DNA of 64,000 nt, taken from Erythrobacter sanguineus (GTDB taxonomy: Bacteria > Pseudomonadota > Alphaproteobacteria > Sphingomonadales > Sphingomonadaceae). A program made the translations under genes and the position numbers. Where the stretch lies: positions 62,001 to 126,000 of the forward strand of contig NZ_FRDF01000010.1 of the NCBI RefSeq assembly GCF_900143235.1, written 5' to 3'. Position 1 is the first letter of the stretch, and every line of letters begins with the position of its first letter. This document shows, in pieces, positions 9,019-20,918 of the stretch. Below the pieces are notes generated by a model, which did not search any database, was not told where the DNA came from, and saw only the letters and a list, made by a program, of their open reading frames with translations.

Positions 9019-10622
9019 CCGCCCCCACCCTCACCACCAAACTCGACCGCGAAAGCCCCGAGGCCAAGGCCCGCTTTGCGCACAACGCGGCGCTCGCCGC
9101 CGATCTGCGCAAGCGTGTGGCCGAGGCGGCGCTGGGCGGCACGGAGAAATCGCGCGAACGCCATGTGTCGCGCGGGAAGCTGCTGCCACGGGAACGCGTC
9201 GAACGTCTGCTCGATCCGGGGTCGCCCTTCCTCGAAATCGGGCAATTGGCGGCGAACGGCATGTATGAAGGCGACGTCAACGGCGCCTCGCTCATCTGCG
9301 GCGTAGGGCGCGTCTCGGGGCGGCAGTGCATGATCGTGTGCAACGATGCGACCGTGAAGGGCGGCACCTATTACCCGATGACGGTGAAGAAGCACCTCCG
9401 CGCACAGGAGATTGCGCAGGAAAACCGCCTGCCGTGCATCTACCTCGTCGACAGCGGCGGCGCGAACCTGCCGCATCAGGCGGAGGTGTTTCCGGACCGC
9501 GACCACTTCGGGCGGATATTCTTCAATCAGGCGAATATGAGCGCGCTCGGCATCCCGCAGATCGCCTGTGTCATGGGAAGCTGCACCGCGGGCGGCGCTT
9601 ATGTGCCCGCCATGTCGGACGAGAGCGTGATCGTTCGCAACCAAGGCACGATCTTCCTCGCCGGCCCGCCGCTGGTGAAGGCCGCGACGGGCGAGGAGAT
9701 CAGCGCGGAAGACTTGGGCGGCGGCGATCTGCACGCGAAAAAGTCGGGGGTGGTCGATCACCTCGCCGAGAATGACGAGCACGCGCTCACCATCGTGCGC
9801 GATATCGTATCGCACCTCGGCGCGAATACCGGGGCGGCGGCGGACATCGCGCTGAAAGACCCGCGCCCGCCCAAATACGACGCGGACGATCTTTACGCTC
9901 TCATCCCCGATGACGTGCGTGCTCCTTACGACGTCAAGGAAGTGATCGCGCGGCTGGTCGACGGCAGCGAGTTCCACGAGTTCAAGGCGCAGTATGGCTC
10001 CACGCTAGTGTGCGGTTTCGCTCACATCTGGGGGATGCCGGTCGCGATCCTGGCCAATAACGGCGTGTTGTTCTCCGAGAGCGCGCAGAAGGGGGCCCAT
10101 TTCATCGAACTCGCCTGCCAGCGCCGCATCCCGCTGCTGTTCCTCCAGAATATCAGCGGCTTCATGGTCGGCGGGAAATACGAGGCGGAGGGCATCGCCA
10201 AGCACGGGGCGAAGCTCGTCACCGCCGTCGCTACTGCGACCGTGCCCAAGGTCACCGTGGTGATCGGCGGCAGCTTTGGCGCGGGCAATTACGGCATGTG
10301 CGGGCGGGCCTATTCCCCGCGCTTCATGTTCACCTGGCCCAATGCGCGCATTTCTGTGATGGGCGGGGAGCAGGCCGCGAGCGTCCTCGCCACCGTCCAC
10401 CGCGACGCCGACAAGTGGGACGAGCGCGAGGCGGAATCCTTCAAGGCTCCGATCCGCCAGAAATACGAGGACGAAGGCAACCCCTACTACGCAACCGCCC
10501 GCCTGTGGGACGACGGGGTGGTCGACCCGGTGCAGACCCGCGACGTGCTGGGGCTCGCGCTGGCGGCGTGTCTGGAAGCGCCGATTGCCGAGCGGCCCGC
10601 GTTTGGCGTGTTCCGGATGTGA
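9015..10622 (+). CDS. Methylcrotonoyl-CoA carboxylase beta (carboxyltransferase) subunit
   Basis: A 535-residue carboxyltransferase. [32 protein letters not shown] and [33 protein letters not shown] are the paired acyl-CoA and biotin-side motifs characteristic of MCC beta. It carboxylates 3-methylcrotonyl-CoA, the product of the upstream dehydrogenase. The biotin carboxylase alpha subunit, usually next in such operons, is not in this window; the following gene is an acyltransferase. The start ATG overlaps the end of the DUF1330 gene. Confidence 0.95.
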   Translation: MTAPTLTTKLDRESPEAKARFAHNAALAADLRKRVAEAALGGTEKSRERHVSRGKLLPRERVERLLDPGSPFLEIGQLAANGMYEGDVNGASLICGVGRVSGRQCMIVCNDATVKGGTYYPMTVKKHLRAQEIAQENRLPCIYLVDSGGANLPHQAEVFPDRDHFGRIFFNQANMSALGIPQIACVMGSCTAGGAYVPAMSDESVIVRNQGTIFLAGPPLVKAATGEEISAEDLGGGDLHAKKSGVVDHLAENDEHALTIVRDIVSHLGANTGAAADIALKDPRPPKYDADDLYALIPDDVRAPYDVKEVIARLVDGSEFHEFKAQYGSTLVCGFAHIWGMPVAILANNGVLFSESAQKGAHFIELACQRRIPLLFLQNISGFMVGGKYEAEGIAKHGAKLVTAVATATVPKVTVVIGGSFGAGNYGMCGRAYSPRFMFTWPNARISVMGGEQAASVLATVHRDADKWDEREAESFKAPIRQKYEDEGNPYYATARLWDDGVVDPVQTRDVLGLALAACLEAPIAERPAFGVFRM

Positions 10623-10708
10623 CGCAAGCCTGTCTGAAACCCACACACTTTCCCTTGCGTAACTTACCCGATTGCGGGCAGTAATGCAGGCGAGAGAGGG
10701 ATCACACA

Positions 10709-11338
10709 TTGCCGCACGGACCTAACCGCACACCCACGCTGGCCTCGCGCATCGTGCGCCGGATCATTCTGGCAATCTGGTATCTCAGGGGCTGGAAGAT
10801 TGACTCCCCTCTGCCCCGCCATCTCAAGAAATATGTGATCGCGGGCGCGCCGCACACCACCAACTGGGATTTCGTGTTCTTCACCGGCGCGACCCACGAA
10901 GAAGGCGTGAAGCCCAATTTCATGGGCAAGCACACTTTGTTCACCGGGTTCATGCGCAACTTCATGCTCGACATGGGCGGCATCCCGGTGGATCGCACCG
11001 CCAAGGCCAACGCCACCGAACAGGTCGCCGCCGAATTCGCGGCGCGCGATGAACTGGCGCTGGTGATCGCCTGCGAAGGCACCCGCAAGACCGACGGCAA
11101 GTGGCGTTCCGGCTTTTATCACATCGCCCGCGCTGCCGACGTGCCGATTGTCCCGGCCTTTGCCGATAATGTCCGCAAGATCATCAGCTTCGGCCCGCCG
11201 ATGCTGCCCACCGGCAATTACGGCGAGGATCTGCTGAAAATCGCCGAATGGTTCCGTTCCAAGCTTCCCGATTACGAACGGTTCAAGGTGCTGGAACAAC
11301 AGGCGCGCGATATCATTGCTGGAAAGAACGATGTTTGA
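10709..11338 (+). CDS. Lysophospholipid acyltransferase-like protein
   Basis: A 209-residue protein of the PlsC-like superfamily. AGAPHTTNWDF gives the H(X4)D catalytic motif in variant form, GGIPVDRT and IACEGTRKTDGKWRSGFYHIA match the downstream substrate blocks, and VPIVPAFAD the fourth. The start is TTG at 10709, eight bases after GAGAGAGGG; no in-frame ATG is available. The stop overlaps the ATG of the DUF1295 gene. Substrate probably a lysophospholipid or related lipid, inferred from the family. Confidence 0.85.
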   Translation: MPHGPNRTPTLASRIVRRIILAIWYLRGWKIDSPLPRHLKKYVIAGAPHTTNWDFVFFTGATHEEGVKPNFMGKHTLFTGFMRNFMLDMGGIPVDRTAKANATEQVAAEFAARDELALVIACEGTRKTDGKWRSGFYHIARAADVPIVPAFADNVRKIISFGPPMLPTGNYGEDLLKIAEWFRSKLPDYERFKVLEQQARDIIAGKNDV

Positions 11339-12140
11339 ACTGCTTGCCCTGAATGCCGCGATCCTGCTGGTGCTGGTGCTGATCCAATGGGCGATCAGCG
11401 TCAAGATCGATGATGTGAGCTTCATCGACGCGTTCTGGGGCGCGGGCATGGGCATCCTTGCCGTGGCAAGCTGGCTACACGTGCCGGGCGGCCCCGGCGC
11501 GCTCGCCACCCTGATCATGGTGATGACCGCGGCCTGGGGCTTCCGGCTCGGCATTTATCTGTTCCTGCGCTGGCGCAAGGAGGGTGAGGACAAACGCTAC
11601 AAGATGATCCTCAGGAAGGATCGCGAGAAAGGCCAGTTCGCCCGCGCCGCGCTCACCCGCGTATGGCTGATGCAGGCGGTGTTGCTGTTTGCCGTGTCGT
11701 CCCCGGCGCAGGTCGGCATCCTCGCCAGCCCCGAACCGGCCCCGATCCCGCCGCTGGCATGGGCCGGGTTTGCACTGTGGTGCATCGGCGTGTTCTTCGA
11801 ATGGGTCGGCGACTGGCAGCTTTCGCGGTTCAAGGCCGATCCGGCGAACAAGGGCCCAGAAAGCCAAAACGTGCTCGACACCGGATTGTGGCGCTACACC
11901 CGCCACCCCAATTATTTCGGCGATTTCGCCGCGTGGTGGGGGATCTGGCTCGCCTGCGCTGCGGCTGGCTGGGGATATGCCGCGGCGACCGTGATCGGGC
12001 CATTGTTCCTCAGCTTCACGCTCACCAAGTGGTCGGGCGTGACCTTGCTGGAAAAGGGCCTCGACAAGTCCAAGGGCGACAAATACGCCGAATACAAGCG
12101 CCGCACCTCGGCGTTCTTCCCCATGCCCCCCAAGGGTTGA
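11331..12140 (+). CDS. DUF1295 (steroid 5-alpha-reductase-like) membrane protein
   Basis: A 269-residue integral membrane protein with a DUF1295 domain. Several hydrophobic helices are followed by the C-terminal signature NVLDTGLWRYTRHPNYFGDF and YAEYKRRTSAFFPMPP, shared with steroid reductases and isoprenylcysteine methyltransferase-type proteins. The start ATGTTTGAA overlaps the preceding stop, so it is coupled to the acyltransferase gene, suggesting a role in lipid metabolism. The reaction is unknown. Confidence 0.87.
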   Translation: MFELLALNAAILLVLVLIQWAISVKIDDVSFIDAFWGAGMGILAVASWLHVPGGPGALATLIMVMTAAWGFRLGIYLFLRWRKEGEDKRYKMILRKDREKGQFARAALTRVWLMQAVLLFAVSSPAQVGILASPEPAPIPPLAWAGFALWCIGVFFEWVGDWQLSRFKADPANKGPESQNVLDTGLWRYTRHPNYFGDFAAWWGIWLACAAAGWGYAAATVIGPLFLSFTLTKWSGVTLLEKGLDKSKGDKYAEYKRRTSAFFPMPPKG

Positions 12141-12255
12141 GGCGGGGCGGATCATGGCATTTCCCTTGTTGCGTCGCACAACAATCGACCAGCGGCCCTT
12201 TAAGCCCGCGCCCGCTTGGCCTATGTTGCCCGCCAAGCGAGGAGGCGCGCACGCT

Positions 12256-12897
12256 ATGCCATTGACCGAAACGGTACGGGAAGCCGAGCGCGCGCGGGTT
12301 GCGCGCCATGTGCTCGACCTCGTCAAGGAACGCGGCTCGGAGATCCCCTGGACCATCGCGATGGCCGAAAGCGGTCTGACGCGGGCCCGGTTCGAGGCGC
12401 TGTTCGACGATTATGACGATCTGTTCGATGCGGTCGCGCAGACCTGGCTCGCCCCGCATATGGCGGTGATGGAGGAGGTGCTGGCGACCACCCTGCCGCC
12501 GCCGCGCAAGATGTTCGAATTCTTCCGGCGCCGCTTCATCATCTCGCAGGGCCGCTTCCGCGAAGACCCGGAACATTTCACCATCCTGTGCGAAATGGGG
12601 GCCGCCAATTTTGAACGCGTGCGATCCTATGTCGATCTGGCCGATCACTACCTGTGCGAGTTGATCGCCGAGGCGCAGGCCGAAGGGTTCTTTGCGGGCC
12701 TTGAGATTGATGAGGCGCTGTCGCTGATCAACCAGATGATCTCGAACTACACCTTGCCCGATGCGCTGATCTATCTTGGCGAAAAGCTGTCCGAGGACAA
12801 GCTGGCGCGGATCGTGGACACGATGTTCATCGGCCTTTCTGGCGAGGCCGGGGCCGATGCCTCGGGGGTGAACACGCTCAAGGTCGCGTCGTCCTGA
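12256..12897 (+). CDS. TetR-family transcriptional regulator
   Basis: A 213-residue regulator. The N-terminal helix-turn-helix region (VARHVLDLVKERG, then WTIAMAESGLTRARFEALFDDYDDLF) fits TetR, followed by an all-helical ligand-binding domain. The frame extends upstream to 12154, but AGCGAGGAGG lies just before the ATG at 12256. The ligand and targets are unknown; it may control the upstream lipid genes or act elsewhere. Confidence 0.85.
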   Translation: MPLTETVREAERARVARHVLDLVKERGSEIPWTIAMAESGLTRARFEALFDDYDDLFDAVAQTWLAPHMAVMEEVLATTLPPPRKMFEFFRRRFIISQGRFREDPEHFTILCEMGAANFERVRSYVDLADHYLCELIAEAQAEGFFAGLEIDEALSLINQMISNYTLPDALIYLGEKLSEDKLARIVDTMFIGLSGEAGADASGVNTLKVASS

Positions 12898-12904
12898 AGA
12901 AGGG

Positions 12905-13417
12905 TTAGCTCGCTTCCCACCACGCTGCCGAAGGATCATCCGGCCCACGGCCCCCATGCCGCCGCAGCCCGTCAAACAGGCCGCCTTCCTGCTGCATTGT
13001 CGCAGGCCCGCTGCGGTTCCAGTCCATCACATAGAGCCGTTCGGCGATGCGCCAGCGGTCTTCGCGCTTTACCAGCCGGTCGAGATAGCGTCCGCCGACG
13101 ACAAGTTCGATCTCGCCCTCGGGCGCTGGGATGATGTGCAGCGCGACGCAGTTGGTTTCCGCCTTGGCGCTGGCATCGCCGATAAAGCGGATCACGGTGT
13201 TGGTAATGTTGTGCTGGGTCAGGCGCATTGCGCCAAGGCCCGCCATCAGGCTGGGAATGGTCTCTGCCGGAGACGTCGCGCCGTCGCCGTAATCGATCCG
13301 CGCATCGGGGGTAAACACCGCGGCCAGCAGCGCTGCATCACAGCGGTCAATGCCGCGGCAATAGAGCGCGAGGGTTTCCGCAATCGCGAGCCGGTCGGCG
13401 ACTTCGGTCATGTCCAT
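12905..13417 (-). CDS. NTF2-like (SnoaL-type) protein
   Basis: A 170-residue protein with the cone-shaped NTF2-like fold pattern: ADRLAIAETLALYCRGIDRCDAALL, then FTPDARIDYGDG, HNITNTVIRF and GGRYLDRLVKREDRWRIAERLYVMDW. This resembles SnoaL_4 and ring-hydroxylating-dioxygenase beta-like proteins of sphingomonads. Enzymatic members are isomerases, hydratases or cyclases; no substrate can be assigned. It ends a few bases from the TetR stop in convergent orientation. Confidence 0.82.
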   Translation of the reverse strand: MDMTEVADRLAIAETLALYCRGIDRCDAALLAAVFTPDARIDYGDGATSPAETIPSLMAGLGAMRLTQHNITNTVIRFIGDASAKAETNCVALHIIPAPEGEIELVVGGRYLDRLVKREDRWRIAERLYVMDWNRSGPATMQQEGGLFDGLRRHGGRGPDDPSAAWWEAS

Positions 13418-13531
13418 GCGCGCAGATTAGCGCATGGACACGCGCATTGGCACTGACACTTGCTCTAACACCAGCGCGCCAAGATGCTGACGCATCACGT
13501 GCTGGAAATGCTCAGGCGCCGCACGGGCTTG

Positions 13532-13568
13532 ACCAATGCTCGATGAGTCAACCTCATCGAGCATTGGT
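13532..13568. repeat. Perfect 16-bp inverted repeat with 5-base loop
   Basis: ACCAATGCTCGATGAG (13532-13547), a five-base loop, then its exact reverse complement (13553-13568). It lies in the 200-base gap between the NTF2-like gene and the 3' end of the M50 peptidase gene. It could terminate the M50 transcript, but no T-run follows on either strand. It could also be an operator or the trace of a small mobile element. Confidence 0.8.
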
Positions 13569-13618
13569 ATACAGCATTTTCGATCCGGGTCGGGTCATCC
13601 GGAGCCTCGGAAAGCGTT

Positions 13619-14392
13619 CTAGTCGCGCCGGAACTGCAGCACGTTGGCGGGGGGCTTTGCCGGCGGGCGCAGACGGTGTTCAGCGAGCGCATATTTCAGC
13701 GCACCGCCCACGATCAGCGCCGAAACCAGCAGGATCGCCGTGGCCCAGAACCAGTGCGGCAGGCCGAGCACTGCGGCGATCTGGCCGGTATCGGACAGCA
13801 CCGTCTGCCCCTCGATCATCGCTTCCTCGGTGAACAGATAGTGGAAATCGCGCAGCATGCTCATCGCGGCGAGCACGCCGAGGAATTGCAGGGTGAACCG
13901 CACAAGCCCCGGCTGCGCGCGCCATGCGACCAACGCCAGCAAGGCCGCAACCAGCGGCAGCACCGCATAGCCGACTGGCGAACGCACCCAGATGACCACG
14001 CTGGCGATAATCGTCCCTGCCACCAGCCACAGCGCCGGACGCCACAGCCGCGGATGTGCGCTGGCAAGAATCAGCAGCGCCCCGGCGATGCACGGCGCCA
14101 GCGGACCGCCTGCCGCGATCGCAGCAAAGGTGGTCGCGGTGGCATCGGCAGCCAAGCGGCTTTCGGCCACGCCTGATCCGCTGGCGAAAATCATCAGCCG
14201 ATCAAAGCTCTGCCCCATTGCCAGCGCGGTCAGGCCGTGGCCCATTTCGTGGAACCAGGTGGTGAGGATCACGAAGGGATAGATCAGGTAATTGCCGAAA
14301 GGCAGCGCGGGCAGCATCACCACCACAAGGCTCGCCAGCACCAGCCGCCCAGCTTGTTCAGCCTGACTGCCGGGCCGGGTGAGCGAGCGCAT
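13619..14392 (-). CDS. M50-family membrane metallopeptidase
   Basis: A 257-residue polytopic membrane protein with the zinc motif HEMGH at residues 48-52 in the second hydrophobic segment, as in the M50B-like group. About six further hydrophobic segments follow. The usual downstream third zinc ligand is not obvious in a quick reading, so catalysis is inferred from the HEXXH motif. It starts seven bases after the AI-2E-type transporter stop, pointing to a two-gene operon. The substrate is unknown. Confidence 0.82.
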   Translation of the reverse strand: MRSLTRPGSQAEQAGRLVLASLVVVMLPALPFGNYLIYPFVILTTWFHEMGHGLTALAMGQSFDRLMIFASGSGVAESRLAADATATTFAAIAAGGPLAPCIAGALLILASAHPRLWRPALWLVAGTIIASVVIWVRSPVGYAVLPLVAALLALVAWRAQPGLVRFTLQFLGVLAAMSMLRDFHYLFTEEAMIEGQTVLSDTGQIAAVLGLPHWFWATAILLVSALIVGGALKYALAEHRLRPPAKPPANVLQFRRD

Positions 14393-14398
14393 CGGCGG

Positions 14399-15538
14399 CT
14401 AGTCCGCGCCGCCGGCATCGCTCGCGCGGCCCGAAGCATCGACCGAAATCCAGTCTGTTTCCTGCACGCGCGCATCCTCGTCGCGATATTCCTGCAGAAT
14501 CGACCAGCTGGCAAGGAACAGCCCCGCCACCAGCGGCCCCAGCACGATTCCGGAAAAGCCGAGGAAGCTGATCCCGCCCAGCGTGGTGACCAGAATGATC
14601 CAGTCGGGGATGCCGGTATCCCGCCCGACAAGAATCGGGCGCAGCACATTGTCCGCCGAGGACACGATGATAACGCCGAATGCCAGCACGAAAATGCCCT
14701 GCCATACCGCGCCTGTCACCAGCAGCCATAGCCCGATTGGTGCATAGACCGCGCCCGCGCCGATCACCGGCACCAGCGCGAAGATCGTGGTCACGACGCC
14801 GAACAGCAGCGCGGATTCAAGGCCGACGATGACAAAACTGATGCCCGCCAGCGCGCCCTGCACCAGCCCGACCACGCCCGATCCCTTGATCGTCGCGCGC
14901 ACGATCCCGAGGAACCGCTGGGCAAGGCGTTCGGAAACCGACCGTTCGACCGGCACGGTGTTGAGCAGGGTGCGCCCGATCCGCTCGCCATCGCGCAGCA
15001 GGAAGAACATCACGTAAAGCCCGACGCCGAATGACAGCATGAAGCCCAGTGCACCGCTGCCGATCGACACGGCCTGAGATGCGATCATCCCGGCGCTTTC
15101 GGACAGCAGTTCCTGCAGTTTGGCCTGAGCGCTGGACAGATCGGCCCAGCCAGAACGGTCGATCGCTTCCTGCGCGGCCTGCGGCAGCATGGCATAGAGG
15201 CTGTCGAAGCTGGCGGCGAGATTGATCGGCTGTTGCTGCAGCGCCGAGACGAGCGCCAGCGCCTCCTGCACCACCAGCGTTCCCAGCCACGCGGCAGGAA
15301 CCAGCACGGCAAAGAAGATCACCAGCAGTGAAGCAATCGCTGCTGGATTGCGCCGCCCGCCCAGCTTGCGCAGCATCCAGCGATAAAGCGGCTGGAACAT
15401 GATCGCCGCCAGCGCCGCCCACAGCAGTGCGCTGGCAAACGGCCAGACGATCACCGCCATCATCAGGCTGACCAGCGCAAGGATCAGCAGGAAGCTCGCA
15501 TGCTGCAATTCATCGGTGCGGTGCGGCTGCTGGGCCAT
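14399..15538 (-). CDS. AI-2E family (PerM/UPF0118) transporter
   Basis: A 379-residue membrane protein of the AI-2E exporter/PerM family. A double N-terminal helix is followed by a large soluble segment (EALALVSALQQQP to SAGMIASQAV) and a C-terminal cluster of helices containing PVIGAGAVYAPIGLWLL and NVLRPILVGRDTGIPDWIILVTTLGG, the family's most conserved block. Members export autoinducer-2 or other small solutes or act in sodium/proton exchange; the substrate here is unknown. Upstream lies gyrB on the same strand. Confidence 0.9.
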   Translation of the reverse strand: MAQQPHRTDELQHASFLLILALVSLMMAVIVWPFASALLWAALAAIMFQPLYRWMLRKLGGRRNPAAIASLLVIFFAVLVPAAWLGTLVVQEALALVSALQQQPINLAASFDSLYAMLPQAAQEAIDRSGWADLSSAQAKLQELLSESAGMIASQAVSIGSGALGFMLSFGVGLYVMFFLLRDGERIGRTLLNTVPVERSVSERLAQRFLGIVRATIKGSGVVGLVQGALAGISFVIVGLESALLFGVVTTIFALVPVIGAGAVYAPIGLWLLVTGAVWQGIFVLAFGVIIVSSADNVLRPILVGRDTGIPDWIILVTTLGGISFLGFSGIVLGPLVAGLFLASWSILQEYRDEDARVQETDWISVDASGRASDAGGAD

Positions 15539-15619
15539 GTCGGGGGTCTCGCCTATGTTGGCCTGGACATCAAGGTTCGCCGGGTTGATGGCCGCTGCGG
15601 TTCTTGATGGCTGATGGTA

Positions 15620-18259
<2,640 letters not shown>

Positions 18260-18316
18260 TCACGCGCTTTTCCACGAGTGTTCAGGGTGCTTCGCCAAGC
18301 CGGTCAGAACGCGCCA

Positions 18317-19081
18317 TCAGAAGGCTGGGCGGAAATGCACCTTTCCGCGCCACATGGCGGCGTCAAACAGGCCCATCATGCCGGAGCGGGCGGTATCATC
18401 GAACTGCGTCACGTGGCACTGCGCGGCTGTGGTGGCAGCGGCGAGATCGGCGGGGGTGTAGGCGATAGCCTCGGTCAGCAAAGCGGGGTCGGTTACCGCC
18501 CAGTCCGCCATGGCGGGCACGGGCGGGAGGCTCCCGGTCGGGATGCCGACATAGAGCAGCCGTGCGCCGTTCTGTCGGTCGATCATTTGCTCTGCTTCGG
18601 TCACCAACGCGCTCACCATGCGGTGATCGGCGTGTCCATAGCCGCCATCCGGTCCCCACGTGAGCACAAGGTCGGGCGTGGCCGCAAGATAGGCAGAGAC
18701 GAACTGGTCGAGGAAGTTCCTGGCCGGAGAACCTGCAGCCTGCGGTGTGGCGGCAAGAGTGCCGTCGCCCAGCCCTTCGAGGAACCGCGCCTCTGCCCCC
18801 AGCGCCTTGGCTGAGCATGTCGCTTCCCCCCGCCGGATCTCGCCCAGCGCCGCGCCGCGCGGGAGAGACGTTACGCCCGGCCCCTGATCGCCGATCGTGG
18901 CAAAGACAATCGTCACGTCATGGCCTTCCCGTGCCAGCGCGGCGATGGCCGGGGCCATGAACAGCTCATCATCGGGGTGGGCGACGACGACCAGCACGGT
19001 TTGCGGCTCGGCCTGCCCTTGCGCCTGCATGGGGGTGAGCGCCAGTCCGGCGAGCGCGAGTGCGGTGGCGGTGCGGATCAT
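18317..19081 (-). CDS. PIG-L family deacetylase, exported
   Basis: A 254-residue LmbE-like zinc deacetylase. After a signal peptide (MIRTATALALAGLAL..AQG) comes the zinc motif AHPDDE at residues 34-39 and the later HADHR. Family members remove an N-acetyl group from sugars such as GlcNAc conjugates. GGAGAGAGGAAC precedes the ATG at 19081, deciding the start over the longer frame from 19135. The signal peptide implies a periplasmic substrate, unlike cytoplasmic MshB or BshB. It is divergent from the acyl-CoA synthetase gene. Confidence 0.87.
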   Translation of the reverse strand: MIRTATALALAGLALTPMQAQGQAEPQTVLVVVAHPDDELFMAPAIAALAREGHDVTIVFATIGDQGPGVTSLPRGAALGEIRRGEATCSAKALGAEARFLEGLGDGTLAATPQAAGSPARNFLDQFVSAYLAATPDLVLTWGPDGGYGHADHRMVSALVTEAEQMIDRQNGARLLYVGIPTGSLPPVPAMADWAVTDPALLTEAIAYTPADLAAATTAAQCHVTQFDDTARSGMMGLFDAAMWRGKVHFRPAF

Positions 19082-19176
19082 GTCGTTCCTCTCTCCTCGG
19101 GCCGCTTCCTGCCACTTGTGCGAGCCGTCTTGCAAATCCTTTGCGCCGCGCGCTGCGCCGATTATGCATGGCGCCC

Positions 19177-20730
19177 ATGAGCACCGACATGATGATGAGC
19201 CGCCTCGCCGAACCCTTCGGCAGCCTCCCCGATATCCTGATGGAATGGTCGCGCATCAAGGGCGATGACCTCGCCCTGATCGACGAGCGGCGCGAGGTCT
19301 ATTGGGCGGAACTGGTCGGGCTGGTCGAGCGGCTGGCGGCGCGGCTGGTCGAGACCGGCCTACAGCGCGGGCAATCGGTGGCGATCCTCGGCACGTCCAC
19401 GGTCGAATATGCGCTGGTGTTCCTCGCCGCCGTGCGTGCAGGCGGCGTGGCCGCGCCGCTGACCACCAGTGCGAGCCGTGAGCAGCTTGAAGGCATGGCC
19501 AAGGATTCAGGCGCAATCCATCTGTTCATCGATGCGGGCAAGGCGGCTGAACTCGGCCCCGATTTCATGGCCGACCTTATCCGCGTGCCCTTGGAGTCGA
19601 TCGACCAGTGGATGGCGCCTCCCGCTGCCCGCGCTCCGGCCTTCGCGCCCGAACCCGGCGATCCGTTCAATATCATCTATTCCAGCGGGACGACCGGTAT
19701 CCCCAAGGGCATCGTCCATTCGCACCAGATGCGCTGGCGGCAGTTTGCGGCGACGGCGTTGAGTTACCTCGGCGCGGGGCTGGATGTGCGCTCGCTCGCC
19801 TCGACCCCGCTCTATTCCAACACCACCATGGTCGCTTTTCTGCCGGTGCTGTTGGCGGGTGGCTGCGTGCGGGTGATGGGCAAGTTCGATTGCGCCAAGT
19901 GGCTTGGCTTTGCGCAAGGCGACCGCACCACCATCACCATGCTGGTGCCGGTGCAATATCAGCGGCTGATGGATTTTGCCGGGTTCGACGACTTCGACCT
20001 GTCGGCGCTGAAACTCAAATACTGCACCTCCGCCCCCTTTTCCGCTGACCTCAAGCGCGAGGTGCTGGCGCGGATGCCAGGCGGGCTGATCGAGATCTAT
20101 TCGATGACCGAGGGCGGCGTGGTGTGCCTGCTGCCAGCCCATGAATTCCCCGACAAGCTCCACACCGTCGGCCGCCCCGCGCCGGGGAGCGAGCTGAAGG
20201 TGCTCGATGAGGAGGACCGCGAAGTGCCGCCCGGCACCTCCGGCAACATGGTGGGCCGCAGCCTCACCATGATGAGCGGTTACAAGAACCGCCCCGACAA
20301 GACCGCCGAAGCCCAGTGGATCGACCCCGCGACGGGCGAGGCCTGGATGCGGATGGGCGATATCGGCCGGGTGGACGCGGAAGGGTTCGTCGAACTGGTG
20401 GGCCGGGCCAAGGACATGATCATCTCGGGCGGGTTCAACATCTATCCATCCGATCTGGAAGCCGAACTGATGCGCGAGGATGACGTGATCGAAGCCGCAG
20501 TGGTGGGGATCGCGTCGCGGCAGTGGGGCGAAACCCCGGTCGGCTTTGTGGTGCTGAAAGGCAGCGCCGCCGATCCCGCAACGATCATGGCGGCGGTCAA
20601 TGCGCGGCTGGGCAAGACCCAGCGCCTGTCCGCGCTCCATGCCATCGCCGAAATGCCGCGCAGCCATATCGGCAAGCTGCTGAAAAGCGATCTGCGCGAT
20701 GAAGCCGTCCGCCTCGGCGAAGCGGACTGA
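19177..20730 (+). CDS. Acyl-CoA synthetase (class I adenylate-forming)
   Basis: A 517-residue AMP-binding enzyme, complete. FNIIYSSGTTGIPKGIVHSH is the nucleotide-binding loop, EIYSMTEGG the A5 motif, MRMGDIGRVDAEGFVELVGRAKDMIISGGFNIYPSDLE the hinge and lid, and SHIGKLLK carries the catalytic lysine. It activates an unidentified organic acid as the CoA thioester. The frame is open from 19060; MSTDMMMSRLAEP at 19177 is preferred. The 3' side carries a GC-rich hairpin (about 20738-20776) that may end the transcript. Confidence 0.92.
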   Translation: MSTDMMMSRLAEPFGSLPDILMEWSRIKGDDLALIDERREVYWAELVGLVERLAARLVETGLQRGQSVAILGTSTVEYALVFLAAVRAGGVAAPLTTSASREQLEGMAKDSGAIHLFIDAGKAAELGPDFMADLIRVPLESIDQWMAPPAARAPAFAPEPGDPFNIIYSSGTTGIPKGIVHSHQMRWRQFAATALSYLGAGLDVRSLASTPLYSNTTMVAFLPVLLAGGCVRVMGKFDCAKWLGFAQGDRTTITMLVPVQYQRLMDFAGFDDFDLSALKLKYCTSAPFSADLKREVLARMPGGLIEIYSMTEGGVVCLLPAHEFPDKLHTVGRPAPGSELKVLDEEDREVPPGTSGNMVGRSLTMMSGYKNRPDKTAEAQWIDPATGEAWMRMGDIGRVDAEGFVELVGRAKDMIISGGFNIYPSDLEAELMREDDVIEAAVVGIASRQWGETPVGFVVLKGSAADPATIMAAVNARLGKTQRLSALHAIAEMPRSHIGKLLKSDLRDEAVRLGEAD

Positions 20731-20737
20731 CGCAAAC

Positions 20738-20776
20738 GGCCCGGCTGCCGCCCCGTTCGGGGTGGGCAACCGGGCC
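20738..20776 (+). terminator. GC-rich hairpin after acyl-CoA synthetase gene
   Basis: CGGCCCGG and CCGGGCCG form the outer stem, with a second CCCCG/CGGGG stem inside. It begins eight bases after the stop codon. There is no clear T-run, so termination is inferred from position. Confidence 0.4.
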
Positions 20777-20834
20777 GATGATGCAAAGCGCAAGGGAGAG
20801 GGTTCTCGCGCTTCGCCGGGCTGCTGACGCGTGC

Positions 20835-20918
20835 TTACACGATAAACGTGTTGAACGCGGTGCCGCTCATGGCGACGGCGAGCAGCAAGGCAATCGCCTT
20901 TTCACTGATCATGCGCAT
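20835..20918 (-). CDS. 27-residue hydrophobic peptide
   Basis: A very short frame beginning MRMISEKAIALLLAVAM and ending FNTFIV before TAA. It has a positively charged start and a single hydrophobic segment, as expected of a small membrane peptide. AGGGAA lies about eight bases before the ATG, and a good minus-strand promoter (20997-21026) lies about 75 bases further upstream. It is not recognised as a known family. Alone at the 3' side of the acyl-CoA synthetase gene, convergent with it. Protein-coding status rests on the ribosome-binding site and promoter. Confidence 0.5.
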   Translation of the reverse strand: MRMISEKAIALLLAVAMSGTAFNTFIV

